This document shows, piece by piece, positions 1-7,866 of a DNA stretch of 12,336 bases. This stretch comes from an uncultured Clostridia bacterium (GTDB lineage Bacteria; Bacillota; Clostridia; Christensenellales; Borkfalkiaceae), in contig CAJOMT010000026.1 of the NCBI GenBank assembly GCA_905235815.1, positions 1-12,336 on the forward strand, written 5' to 3'. The first letter of the stretch is position 1; every line of letters starts with the position of its first letter. Below the pieces are notes generated by a model, which was not told where the DNA came from, did not search any database, and worked only from the letters and a program-made list of their open reading frames with translations. The translations under genes were made by a program, and so were the position numbers.

Positions 1-1006
1 AATTCGTATCGTTTTCTATTTCACTGTTGAGTCCGCCCATAATTCCGGCGAGCGCAACCGGCTTTTCGCCGTCGCAAATAACGAGATTTTCGGGAGAAAG
101 CGTAAGTTCTTTTTCGTCTAACGTCGTTATTTTTTCCTTGTCATTCGCCCTTCTGACAATAATTTTCTTGTCTGCCAAAGTCTTTACGTCGAACGCATGC
201 ATGGGCTGGCCCATTTCGAGTAAAACGTAATTCGTTATATCGACTATGTTATTTATCGAATTGAGTCCGCAAAGCGCAAGCCTTCTCGACATCCACTTCG
301 GAGATTTCTCTATTTTTACGTTCTTTATCTGATGCGCTATATACCTCGGGCAAAGTTCTTTATCCAAGACTTCCACCGTAACGTCGTCCGCTACTTCCGT
401 AGCCTTATAATCCGTGCGAGGCTGCTTTAACGGCTTGTCCAGAACGCAGGCTATCTCCCTCGCTATCCCGAATACGCTCTGACAATCGGGCCTGTTCGCC
501 AAAACCGCTATATCGAATACGTAATCTTCGAGCGCCAAAAGAGTTTTTACTTCTTCGCCGAGCGGAAAATCATCGTGGAAAATAAGCACGCTGTCCCCCG
601 ACGCACCGTCGTAAAAATTATCGTCTATGCCGAGTTCCTCGCCGCCGCAGAACATTCCGAAAGAGTCTTCGCCTCTTATCTTGCCGCTATTTATCTTTTC
701 GCCTGTGGCGAGCGTCGCCCCGTCTACCGCAAGCGGCACTATGTCTCCTACTCCGACGTTTTGCGCATTGGTGATTATCTGCAACACTCCGTATCTGCCG
801 GCGTCTACCGTGCATATACGCAATCTCTCCGCATTCGGGTGAGATTTTATTTCCTTTATTTTACAAGTAACTACTTTATTTATTACGTTTCCGTATGGTA
901 TAACTTGCTCTACTTCGAATCCGCAGTCTATGAGTTTTCTTTCGAGTTCCTCCGGCGAAACGCTTATATCGACAAAATCTTTAAGCCAACTGTAAGGTGC
1001 TAACAT
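1..1006 (-). CDS. pheT: Phenylalanyl-tRNA synthetase beta subunit, N-terminal 335 residues (runs off the left edge)
   Basis: The beta subunit of the cytoplasmic (alpha-beta)2 enzyme that charges tRNA-Phe; it contributes tRNA binding and editing. The start (MLAPYSWLKDFV) was chosen because AGGAGAACGG lies four bases upstream and because this N-terminus is typical of PheT. Residues about 40-150 form the EMAPII/OB-fold tRNA-binding domain, with HPNAERL, ITNAQNVGVGD and an SFGMFCGGEELG segment. Residues about 210-335 enter the B3/B4 editing region, including LALCGLNSINNIVDITNYV and MGQPMHAFD. Full-length bacterial PheT is about 800 residues, so more than half lies outside the window. The gene follows pheS by 13 nt, and the pheS stop codon touches its Shine-Dalgarno sequence, so the two are surely co-transcribed and probably translationally coupled. 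Identity is clear; only the missing C-terminus is unseen. Confidence 0.96.
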   Translation of the reverse strand, partial: MLAPYSWLKDFVDISVSPEELERKLIDCGFEVEQVIPYGNVINKVVTCKIKEIKSHPNAERLRICTVDAGRYGVLQIITNAQNVGVGDIVPLAVDGATLATGEKINSGKIRGEDSFGMFCGGEELGIDDNFYDGASGDSVLIFHDDFPLGEEVKTLLALEDYVFDIAVLANRPDCQSVFGIAREIACVLDKPLKQPRTDYKATEVADDVTVEVLDKELCPRYIAHQIKNVKIEKSPKWMSRRLALCGLNSINNIVDITNYVLLEMGQPMHAFDVKTLADKKIIVRRANDKEKITTLDEKELTLSPENLVICDGEKPVALAGIMGGLNSEIENDTN

Positions 1007-1019
1007 ATATCCGTTCTCC

Positions 1020-2045
1020 TTAGTCTTTGAATTGTTTTAAGGCGTTTAAGTCGCCGTCGTACAAAATGTGAATGTTGTTTATACCGAATTTGAGCATCGC
1101 TATTCTGTCCAACCCGAACCCGAATGCAAAACCCGTATATTCGTCCGGATTTAAACCGCAATTTTCGATTACTTTTCTGTTCACGATACCGCCGCCCAAT
1201 ATCTCTATCCAGCCCGTACCCTTACAGAGTTTACAGCCCTTTCCTCCACATTCGAAACAGCTTACGTCCACTTCTACCGAAGGCTCGGTAAACGGGAAGA
1301 ACGACGGGCGGAAACGAGTTTTTACGTCCGCAGAAAACATCTTCTTGACCAAGACGTCGAGCATTCCCTGCAAATCGCAAAGAGATATGTTTTTGTCTAT
1401 CGCAAGCCCCTCCATCTGGTGGAACATCGGCGAATGAGTTGCGTCGTCGTCGGCACGGTATACCCTTCCCGGTATAATGACCTTGAACGGAGGCTTAATA
1501 CTCGTCATAGCGTGGATCTGTCCGGGAGAAGTATGAGTTCTCAGCATAAATTCGTCGTTTATATAGAACGTGTCCTGCTTATCCCTTGCCGGGTGTTCTT
1601 TTGGGGTATTAAGCGCGGTGAAATTGTGGAAGTCGTCCTCTATCTCACGGGTTTCAAGCACTTTAAAGCCCATTCCCGAAAATATCTCCACGAGTTGATT
1701 CTTGACGACGGTTACCGGATGCAAGGAACCTTCCTCATGTTTTTTTGACGGCATAGTTATGTCTATGGCTTCACGCTTATATCTCTCCGCCCTCTCCAAT
1801 TTGGCGATTTCGGCCTCTCTTTTGGATATTACCTCGCTCGCCCAATCTTTAAGTCCGTTTATCAATTGTCCGAGTCTCGGCCTTTCGTCCTTATCGGCTT
1901 TGCCGAGTTCTTTCATAAGAGCGGGTATTTCGCTCGTCTTTCCCAAAAGATACTTCGTCTTTAACTCATATAGAGCAACGCCGCTCTTTATGTCGTTTAA
2001 TTCGTCCTCGATATTTTTCTTTAATTCGGCTATCTTTTTCTCCAT
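1020..2045 (-). CDS. pheS: Phenylalanyl-tRNA synthetase alpha subunit
   Basis: The catalytic subunit of phenylalanyl-tRNA synthetase, 341 residues, the usual length. Residues 1-95 are a charged helical N-terminal region expected to form the tRNA-binding coiled coil. The class II core follows: HPARDKQDTFY (151-161), the RTHTSPGQIHAM segment (169-180), motif 2 around PGRVYRADDDATHSPMFHQ (192-210), and motif 3 at GFAFGFGLDRIAML (305-318). Residues 263-274 hold a C-x2-C-x4-C-x2-C cluster (CFECGGKGCKLC), which is common in PheS from Bacillota. The start is supported by GGAGGA at 2056-2061 (minus sense), 10 nt upstream. It is the first gene of a pheS-pheT operon with its own promoter. The leader is only about 40 nt, too short for the T-box that often controls this operon in the phylum. 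Confidence 0.97.
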   Translation of the reverse strand: MEKKIAELKKNIEDELNDIKSGVALYELKTKYLLGKTSEIPALMKELGKADKDERPRLGQLINGLKDWASEVISKREAEIAKLERAERYKREAIDITMPSKKHEEGSLHPVTVVKNQLVEIFSGMGFKVLETREIEDDFHNFTALNTPKEHPARDKQDTFYINDEFMLRTHTSPGQIHAMTSIKPPFKVIIPGRVYRADDDATHSPMFHQMEGLAIDKNISLCDLQGMLDVLVKKMFSADVKTRFRPSFFPFTEPSVEVDVSCFECGGKGCKLCKGTGWIEILGGGIVNRKVIENCGLNPDEYTGFAFGFGLDRIAMLKFGINNIHILYDGDLNALKQFKD

Positions 2046-2089
2046 AAACCTGTTGTCCTCCGACAGTACATTCTAAAAGTATCCATATA

Positions 2090-2118
2090 AGTATAGCAAA
2101 ACATAAAAAAATTGTCAA
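2090..2118 (-). promoter_or_regulatory. Promoter of pheST
   Basis: On the minus strand a perfect -35 TTGACA (2118-2113) is followed after exactly 17 nt by TATACT (2095-2090), preceded by TG to give an extended -10 (TGCTATACT). Predicted transcription starts near 2083, about 38 nt before the pheS ATG. Confidence 0.85.
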
Positions 2119-2120
2119 TT

Positions 2121-2142
2121 TAATATTAAGTATTTAATATTA
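2121..2142. repeat. AT-only inverted repeat upstream of the pheST promoter
   Basis: TAATATTAA and TTAATATTA form a perfect 9-bp inverted repeat around the 4-nt spacer GTAT. It sits just upstream of the pheS -35, between that promoter and the terminator of the phosphoesterase operon. It could act as an UP element or an operator, but an AT-only palindrome in AT-rich DNA may also be chance. Confidence 0.35.
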
Positions 2143-2177
2143 AAATAAAAAATTTCCCTCAAAGAAGAGAGAAATTT
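2141..2177 (-). terminator. Intrinsic terminator of the ABC transporter-phosphoesterase operon
   Basis: On the minus strand an 11-bp stem (AAATTTCTCTC with GAGGGAAATTT, one G-U pair) closes a 6-nt loop and is followed by TTTTATTTTA. The stem starts at the last base of the phosphoesterase stop codon. It separates that operon from the pheST promoter. Confidence 0.85.
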
Positions 2178-2857
2178 TATTTATCGCCTAAAATCTTCAA
2201 TATTTCTTCCGCCTTTTTTTTGGGAATTTCATCGTCATATTCGGCGTTAATCAACTTATAGGCCACTTTTTCGGGAGTTACGTCCACAATGCCGCACCTG
2301 GCAAGTCCCGTCTCGACGTAATTGCCGCAAGTGCCGAAGTTTATATAATATTTGTCGCCGATAACGTGAAACGAGCCCGTGTGTTCGTGTCCGAACAGAA
2401 ATACGTCGCCGTCCATACCCTCGAAAATTTGCTCTACCTCGTCCTCGTTCGGCAGTAATACGGGAATCTTGAACCAGCCGTTCTCCTTTTTGGGATAATG
2501 CAGACAGACGACTTTTTTACCGCCACCAACGAGAGTTTCGGTTTCTTTCATATTCTTTAAAAATTCTTTCGAGGCGTCGGACAAAACCGAGTATTGCCAC
2601 TTTATTATCTTACTCCTTATATCCTGCGGTCTGTACGGAGAATTGCCGGTATATGCGAATAAGTCGTGATTTCCCTTTATAAATATCGCTCCGCTTTGTC
2701 GCCTTGCGAGTTGAACCGTCTCCTCGGGGTATGCGCCGCCGCCCACCAAGTCGCCAAGAAATATAAGCTTATCGGGAGAATATTCCTTTATTTTCCCGAG
2801 AGCCGCCCTTAAAGCGAAAACGTTGGAATGTACGTCGGATATTACGGCAAGTCTCAT
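2177..2857 (-). CDS. Calcineurin-like metallophosphoesterase (YfcE/MJ0936-like)
   Basis: A 226-residue protein carrying the full motif set of the calcineurin-like phosphoesterase superfamily: DVHSN (D8, H10), GDLVGGG (D36), GNHD (N63, H64), LHYP (H120) and GHEHTG (H157, H159). These residues bind a dinuclear metal centre. The short form with GHEHTGSFHV resembles the cytoplasmic YfcE/MJ0936-type phosphodiesterases, whose natural substrate is often unknown. No signal peptide or membrane segment is present. The start is supported by AAAGGCGGTGAG just upstream, close to a perfect Shine-Dalgarno sequence. It is the last gene of a three-gene operon, 42 nt after the permease, with a terminator directly at its stop codon. 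Co-transcription suggests, without proof, a link to the transporter. Confidence 0.9.
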   Translation of the reverse strand: MRLAVISDVHSNVFALRAALGKIKEYSPDKLIFLGDLVGGGAYPEETVQLARRQSGAIFIKGNHDLFAYTGNSPYRPQDIRSKIIKWQYSVLSDASKEFLKNMKETETLVGGGKKVVCLHYPKKENGWFKIPVLLPNEDEVEQIFEGMDGDVFLFGHEHTGSFHVIGDKYYINFGTCGNYVETGLARCGIVDVTPEKVAYKLINAEYDDEIPKKKAEEILKILGDK

Positions 2858-2899
2858 ATTCTCACCGCCTTTGTTGCGATATTTTTCTTGTTTTCCATT

Positions 2900-5455
2900 T
2901 TATTCTACCGATTTTAAAGACTCTATCGCCTTAACTTTACCTACCGAAAAGGCGAGCAATATATTTAATATAAACGCAAGTACAAAGGTGAGCAGAAAAC
3001 TCATAAAGTAACTTGACGCATATATTTTATACGTATAATATATCGTATCGAAACTGTTGATGTACAATACGAATTTTGTAAACGGAAACCCCGCTATAAG
3101 TCCGAAAATGACGCCGATTAGCGTAAGCGAAAGCGTCTCCGCCAATATCGGCATAGATATTTCAAAGCGTTTAAAGCCCATAACTTTCAAAGTGGCGATT
3201 TGCCGTATTCTCTCCTTGAAATTCAACAGCGCCAAATTATACAAAACCACGGCGGCAAGCAAAATCGCAAACACACGAATCGCCATTGTTATTGTCATGA
3301 CGGATGATACCGTATTTGAAATACGTTCTTCCCATTCTTCTTTAAGGTCTGCCGCCCCTACGTACTGTATTTTCTGTGCCGCCGCCTTGACCGTGCCGAC
3401 GTCATTTTCACTTGCATCCAACCACATAGCGCTGTATTCGGATATAGGAGAGGTCAATAACTCGCTGTTTGCGTGTATGAACACGCCGTTATCGTAAAAC
3501 GCCTCGAAAACGTCATAGACCTTTACCGTAATTTCTTTTTTATCTATCGAAAACCTTATGGTATCTCCCTTTTTTATTTTTAGTTTTTGAGCCGTTTTAG
3601 CCGAAACGAGCGCCGTATCCGACGGAAAATAGCGAGCGAAATGCTCTTTCTTTTCGCCGCCGAGCGAACGGTATTCGCCTATCGCTTTAACCTTAACGTA
3701 ATACGAGCGACTACCCGCAAAAACATCTGTTTCCTCGCTGTAATACGGCTGATACCCTGCCAACAAAGACGATCCGCCGTTTGAAGAAAAGTCATTTAAA
3801 AACTGCGATTCGGTTTTGTTTTCGGTAAAAACTACGGTAACGTCTGCGCCGGATTGAATAAACGTGTCTGTCGAAATTCCGTAATTTATAGTATCTTCTA
3901 TGCCGAATCCGCAACACAGAAGCATCGTACAGCCCAAAACGCCTATCACGACCATTACCGTTTTCACTTTATCCCCGACGATATTCCTAAGCGTCATCTT
4001 TGCGGAAATCTTTAAAAAAGAAACGTCGGTTTTATTCTTTACGTTCGCCGTCATCTCCTTGGGAACGGGAGGACGCATAGACTCGACCGGTTTAAGTTTC
4101 ATTTCTCGCCTGAGCACGAGGTAAGATACTGCAAGCGAAATGCCCACGAATACGATTAAGGCAAGGCCGCCGAATAAATACGGGAACGTATATCTCCTCG
4201 CCGGCAAAGTATAAAGCAATGAATATTTAATATTCAGAATATACGGTACTATAAACGGCCCGGCAATAAGTCCCAGAGCGGCGCCGATAAACACCACTAT
4301 CCCCGTTTCAAACATATAATGGCGGAACAAATCGCGGTTTTTTATACCGAGCGCTTTGAATACCCCTATTTCCGTGCGCTGTCTGAGAAGCGACTGCCTT
4401 GCCGAAGTTATTACCACTAACAACGCCACGAAATAAAATACTATCGGAAATACCCACGTTATCTGCCTCGATTGCGTTATCTCGGTTTTTAAGGGCGATA
4501 TAACGTCGAGATCGTCTCGCGCGGTAACTGAATACAGATTGTCGACTTCTTTATTTGAAAATGCGGTTTTTATTGCGGAAATTTCTCTTTCGGTATCGCT
4601 TGCCGAATTCAATTTTACCAAAAACTGATTTGCCTTAGGAAAGTTTTCAGTATCTCCGTAGAGATCGCCGTCGCCCCAGCCGTAACTTTTCAGCACGCTC
4701 CATATTATATTCATACCCGAATCGGTAAAATAATCGGAAAGCGTATCTCTTAACACGTCTCTCAAATACCTCGAAGAACACAAAAACGCCATCGGCACGT
4801 ACGATGATACTTTCGCTATGTTTTCGGGATATTCAATTACGGCGCTCACCGTAAATTTGAGTTCGAGTTTACCGCTCTTTAAAGGATTATCCGCTCCGCT
4901 TTTAAGAAATATATCTAACAATGACATATTTATACCGTCTAAGTACGACGAAACGTCTAAAGACACTTCCGCTTCCGATCCTGCGCCCAGATTGTTGAGC
5001 CCCATTAAAGACATCTCGTTATCCTTTAAGGTCGAATCAATCATAAAAAAGTGGTCGTCGCTATGCTCGTCGGTCTTTTCCAGAATTTTATACGGGCAAG
5101 ACAAACTCGGAATATTTTCCGAAATTACAGCCATTGAGTTTTGAGAATTTAAATTACAGTACGCATAAAACCTTTTTTCGACTACTCCGTTATTTCCCAC
5201 AATATTTTTTATCAGAGAAAAATCGTCGGAATCGGAAACCACTCTCGGATCTGTAGTAACGTAAATATCCGCCACGTTCCCCTTTTCCAAAACGTAATCG
5301 ACTCTGCGGGTAAGTGAGGAAGTATTCGCCAAAAATCCCGTAAAAAGCGTTGACGCTATCGCGCTTATAAATATTATCGCCGCTATTTGAGCCGCATTTT
5401 TCTTCAAATCTTTGAGCGCCGATTTAAAGAGTATCTTTTCGGTACTGATTTTCAT
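2900..5455 (-). CDS. FtsX/MacB-type ABC transporter permease with two FtsX modules
   Basis: An 851-residue membrane protein made of two similar halves. Each has one transmembrane helix, a large extracellular domain, then three helices. By eye the helices fall near residues 21-43, 335-353, 382-408, 426-446, 500-518, 722-745, 773-797 and 816-838. The FtsX signatures are visible twice: RTEIGVFKALGIKNRDL (360-376) and KERIRQIATLKVMGFKR (747-763), the cytoplasmic elements that contact the ATPase. Proteins of this family are usually mechanotransmitters that export or extract lipids, lipoproteins or peptides, rather than true channels. The extracellular domains span about 44-334 and 519-721. The start overlaps the end of the ATPase gene by context: one nucleotide separates the ATPase stop from this ATG, so coupled translation is likely. 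The substrate cannot be read from the sequence. Confidence 0.92.
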   Translation of the reverse strand: MKISTEKILFKSALKDLKKNAAQIAAIIFISAIASTLFTGFLANTSSLTRRVDYVLEKGNVADIYVTTDPRVVSDSDDFSLIKNIVGNNGVVEKRFYAYCNLNSQNSMAVISENIPSLSCPYKILEKTDEHSDDHFFMIDSTLKDNEMSLMGLNNLGAGSEAEVSLDVSSYLDGINMSLLDIFLKSGADNPLKSGKLELKFTVSAVIEYPENIAKVSSYVPMAFLCSSRYLRDVLRDTLSDYFTDSGMNIIWSVLKSYGWGDGDLYGDTENFPKANQFLVKLNSASDTEREISAIKTAFSNKEVDNLYSVTARDDLDVISPLKTEITQSRQITWVFPIVFYFVALLVVITSARQSLLRQRTEIGVFKALGIKNRDLFRHYMFETGIVVFIGAALGLIAGPFIVPYILNIKYSLLYTLPARRYTFPYLFGGLALIVFVGISLAVSYLVLRREMKLKPVESMRPPVPKEMTANVKNKTDVSFLKISAKMTLRNIVGDKVKTVMVVIGVLGCTMLLCCGFGIEDTINYGISTDTFIQSGADVTVVFTENKTESQFLNDFSSNGGSSLLAGYQPYYSEETDVFAGSRSYYVKVKAIGEYRSLGGEKKEHFARYFPSDTALVSAKTAQKLKIKKGDTIRFSIDKKEITVKVYDVFEAFYDNGVFIHANSELLTSPISEYSAMWLDASENDVGTVKAAAQKIQYVGAADLKEEWEERISNTVSSVMTITMAIRVFAILLAAVVLYNLALLNFKERIRQIATLKVMGFKRFEISMPILAETLSLTLIGVIFGLIAGFPFTKFVLYINSFDTIYYTYKIYASSYFMSFLLTFVLAFILNILLAFSVGKVKAIESLKSVE

Positions 5456-5456
5456 T

Positions 5457-6161
5457 TTACCACTCTATCATTTCCGGCGAGATCGGATTATCGTTTTTGA
5501 CGTCTTTAGAAATCTTTCCGTCGGAAATCGTTATCACTCTTTCGGCGCAAAGCGCAATTTTTTCGTTATGCGTAACTATTATAACCGTCTTGTCGTACTT
5601 TCGGCAAACGGAATGTAAAAGCGTTATTATCTGCGCCCCCGTTTTAGAATCCAATGCGCCGGTAGGCTCGTCGCAAAGAAGCAGATCGGGGTTTTTTACA
5701 AGCGCCCTCGCTATCGCCGTCCTTTGCTGTTCGCCGCCAGAGAGTTGCGATGGGTAATTGCCGAGTCTCTCGCCGAGTCCGACCGCTTTCATTATCTCTT
5801 CGGAATCCAGAGCGTTCGCCACGACGCTCGCCGCTAAGGCAACGTTCTCTATCGCCGTTAGGTTCGGCACTAAATTATAAAATTGAAATACGAAACCTAT
5901 ATCCGTTCTGCGAAAATCGGTCAAAAGTTTTTCGCCGAAGTCGGAAACCTTTTTATCTCCGACAAAGTACTCTCCGCCCGTTGCGCTGTCCATTCCTCCC
6001 AATATGTTCAAAAGCGTGGATTTACCCGCTCCGGACTGTCCCAAAATAACGACGAATTCACCGTTTTCGATATCGAATGAGACGCCGTTTAACGCACGGA
6101 CTTCGTTATCTTTATTTTGATTATAGATTTTAGTTAAATTGTTTACGGCTATTTTTCCCAT
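5457..6161 (-). CDS. ABC transporter ATP-binding protein (MacB/LolD/FtsE family)
   Basis: A 234-residue nucleotide-binding subunit with every expected motif: Walker A GQSGAGKST (41-49), Q-loop glutamine Q93 in FVFQFYNLVPNLTAIENV, signature LSGGEQQRTAIARAL (140-154), Walker B LLLCDEPTGALD (160-171, catalytic E165) and switch histidine H198 in IVTHNE. The NLVPNLTAIENV and DEPTGALDSKTG segments are characteristic of the MacB/LolD/FtsE branch that works with FtsX-type permeases, which matches the next gene. The Shine-Dalgarno sequence is weak, since GTTATCTGA precedes the ATG. First gene of the operon ATPase-permease-phosphoesterase. The upstream promoter leaves a leader of only about 25 nt. Confidence 0.95.
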   Translation of the reverse strand: MGKIAVNNLTKIYNQNKDNEVRALNGVSFDIENGEFVVILGQSGAGKSTLLNILGGMDSATGGEYFVGDKKVSDFGEKLLTDFRRTDIGFVFQFYNLVPNLTAIENVALAASVVANALDSEEIMKAVGLGERLGNYPSQLSGGEQQRTAIARALVKNPDLLLCDEPTGALDSKTGAQIITLLHSVCRKYDKTVIIVTHNEKIALCAERVITISDGKISKDVKNDNPISPEMIEW

Positions 6162-6192
6162 ATTCAGATAACTTACAAATAATTTTTACATA

Positions 6193-6221
6193 ATTATAGC
6201 ACACGACTTATAAAAAAACAA
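6193..6221 (-). promoter_or_regulatory. Promoter of the ABC transporter operon
   Basis: Minus-strand TATAAT (6198-6193) preceded by TG gives a perfect extended -10 (TGCTATAAT). The -35 is weak (TTGTTT at 6221-6216 with a 17-nt spacer). It is divergent from the lipoprotein promoter. Confidence 0.65.
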
Positions 6222-6283
6222 ACTTTTACGTCATATAAATTTTAAAAAAAATAGTGAAATAACTAATTTCTTGTTCAGTTTTA

Positions 6284-6312
6284 TTGACAAATGCGTTATT
6301 AAATGTTAAAAT
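6284..6312 (+). promoter_or_regulatory. Promoter of the LRR lipoprotein gene
   Basis: TTGACA (6284-6289), a 17-nt spacer and TAAAAT (6307-6312), with TG at 6304-6305 giving an extended -10. Transcription would start near 6319, about 65 nt before the chosen ATG. The shared intergenic stretch of 6162-6383 carries this promoter and the divergent ABC operon promoter and no other convincing feature. Confidence 0.8.
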
Positions 6313-6383
6313 TTTATAGACTGTAACTTTATATAATGTGTAATAGCGGAATTTTTTACGCTGTTACGTTAAGGAGCATTGAC

Positions 6384-7757
6384 ATGAAAAAAATATTAAG
6401 TTTGATTTTCGCTACCGTTTTGACGTTTGCGCTCGCAATGTTTGCGGTATCTTGCGGCAACGAAACTACGGAAGCAAAAGAAGCGCCGATAGTATTCAGC
6501 TTCACTACTTACGCCGACGAATCGTATTGCGCTTTAAAGAGCGTAACCATTTCCGAGGACGCTCAAAAACTTGTAAACGCCAAGGACTATAAAGGTCTTG
6601 CAGAATTATTCAATACGCCTGTAGAGGACGCAAATTACGCAAAACCCGAAGTCGAATATACCGAAGAAAGCGTCAGAGTTTTACAAATTCCGACCGAATA
6701 CGGAAAATTTCCGGTTAAAAAGATTTTATCCGACGCAGTTTCCGGACAGACTTTCATAAAGAAAATCGTTGTCGGAGATAATATCGAAACTATCGAACAA
6801 GGTGCGTTCTCATTGCTTACCGGACTCGAAGAAATCGAACTTCCTTTCGTCGGAAGCGAATATAACGCTTTAAACGAAAAGAAACTTTTCGGATACATCT
6901 TCGGTTCTGCTACCGCAGACGGCATTACTTCTATTACTCAAACTTATAACGAGGGCACTAACAGCACCGCTACTTTCAGTCTTCCCTCATCTTTGAAAAA
7001 AGCGGTAATAAACGGCGGCAACAAAATTCAGACCGAAACGCTTAACTATAAATTGGATACCGATGACGACGGAAACGACGTCTACGTATTCGAGGGCGAC
7101 GAAAAGTTCGATCAAATCAACGGCATTACTTATTCACTTACGAGAGATACAAGCGAATACAGCGTTGCGCCGTATGCGTTCTATAACTGCTCGACTATCA
7201 AAGAAGTCGAAATAAAAGGCGACTACGCCGCTGTTGAAGATTACACTTTCTACGGCTGCACTTCGATTGAAGAACTCGCTTTCCCCGAAAATATCGTTAA
7301 GATAGGCGCTTACGCTTATGCAGGTTGTACTTCCCTTAAAACGATAGACTTCAACGCCGTAACCGAAATCGGCGAAGGCGCATTCAACAACTGCTCCGCT
7401 TTGGGTACCGCTTATTTGGACGGTAAAAACCCGATAGATTTATCCGCTGCTCATTCGGTCGGCAAAAACGCATTCTCGAACTGCACGGGCTTGGAAGTTG
7501 TGAAATTGGGCGACGCGGTTATCGGCGAAAGAGCGTTTGCGTCCTGCACTTCGCTTAAAGATTTGACTTTCGGCAACGCCGAAATAGGATATGCGTCGTT
7601 CTACGGCTGCACTGCTATAGAAGAAGTAAACCTTGAAAACGTTACGAAAATCGGCGACTTCGCTTTCTACGGCTGCACCAAACTTAAAGACTATACACTT
7701 AAAGCAGATGCTATAGTCGGAGAAGACGCTTTCGGTAACACCGCCGCAAACGACTGA
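6384..7757 (+). CDS. Secreted lipoprotein with BspA-type leucine-rich repeats (LRR_5)
   Basis: A 457-residue predicted surface lipoprotein. The start at 6384 is preferred over an in-frame ATG at 6336: it has AAGGAG at 6371-6376 and begins a signal peptide (MKKILSLIFATVLTFALA). The signal ends in a lipobox-like FAVSC with C24 as the lipidated residue; alanine at -3 is a little atypical. Residues about 130-150 hold one degenerate repeat (GAFSLLTGLEEIEL). From about 257 to the end run eight to nine tandem repeats with the core AFxxCxxLxxlxl, such as YTFYGCTSIEELAF, RAFASCTSLKDLTF and FAFYGCTKLKDYTL. These are BspA-like repeats, often used for adhesion or binding; the ligand is unknown. The gene is monocistronic, with its own promoter and terminator. 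Confidence 0.88.
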   Translation: MKKILSLIFATVLTFALAMFAVSCGNETTEAKEAPIVFSFTTYADESYCALKSVTISEDAQKLVNAKDYKGLAELFNTPVEDANYAKPEVEYTEESVRVLQIPTEYGKFPVKKILSDAVSGQTFIKKIVVGDNIETIEQGAFSLLTGLEEIELPFVGSEYNALNEKKLFGYIFGSATADGITSITQTYNEGTNSTATFSLPSSLKKAVINGGNKIQTETLNYKLDTDDDGNDVYVFEGDEKFDQINGITYSLTRDTSEYSVAPYAFYNCSTIKEVEIKGDYAAVEDYTFYGCTSIEELAFPENIVKIGAYAYAGCTSLKTIDFNAVTEIGEGAFNNCSALGTAYLDGKNPIDLSAAHSVGKNAFSNCTGLEVVKLGDAVIGERAFASCTSLKDLTFGNAEIGYASFYGCTAIEEVNLENVTKIGDFAFYGCTKLKDYTLKADAIVGEDAFGNTAAND

Positions 7758-7787
7758 TAACAATATAAATAAAAAAACGACAAAATG

Positions 7788-7815
7788 AAAAGCGTTTCTT
7801 CGGAAACGCTTTTTT
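7788..7815 (+). terminator. Bidirectional intrinsic terminator between the LRR lipoprotein gene and serS
   Basis: An 11-bp perfect stem (AAAAGCGTTTC with GAAACGCTTTT) closes a UUCG tetraloop in the especially stable C(UUCG)G form, followed by a run of six T (7810-7815). It lies 30 nt after the lipoprotein stop. Read on the minus strand it also ends in TTTTCATTTT, 54 nt after the serS stop, so it probably serves both convergent genes. Confidence 0.92.
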
Positions 7816-7866
7816 GATACACTATTTTAAAGTTTATCGATAATTCTTTATCGCTTTTATAACTTA

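Noticed and set aside
575..1003. A 142-residue plus-strand ORF opposite pheT
   Set aside because: It is a shadow of the pheT coding strand with no ribosome binding site and no recognisable domain.
6336..6383. Upstream in-frame ATG as the lipoprotein start
   Set aside because: It lacks a Shine-Dalgarno sequence and would put 16 residues in front of a clean lipoprotein signal peptide; ATG 6384 has AAGGAG.
7152..7757. Regular cysteines in the LRR lipoprotein as a metal or disulfide ladder
   Set aside because: The cysteine after AFxx is a normal consensus position of BspA-type (LRR_5) repeats and needs no special explanation.
7838..7853. Hairpin CGATAA/TTATCG downstream of serS as a second terminator
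   Set aside because: It is only 6 bp, AT-rich, and has no U run on the minus strand; the UUCG hairpin is the better terminator.
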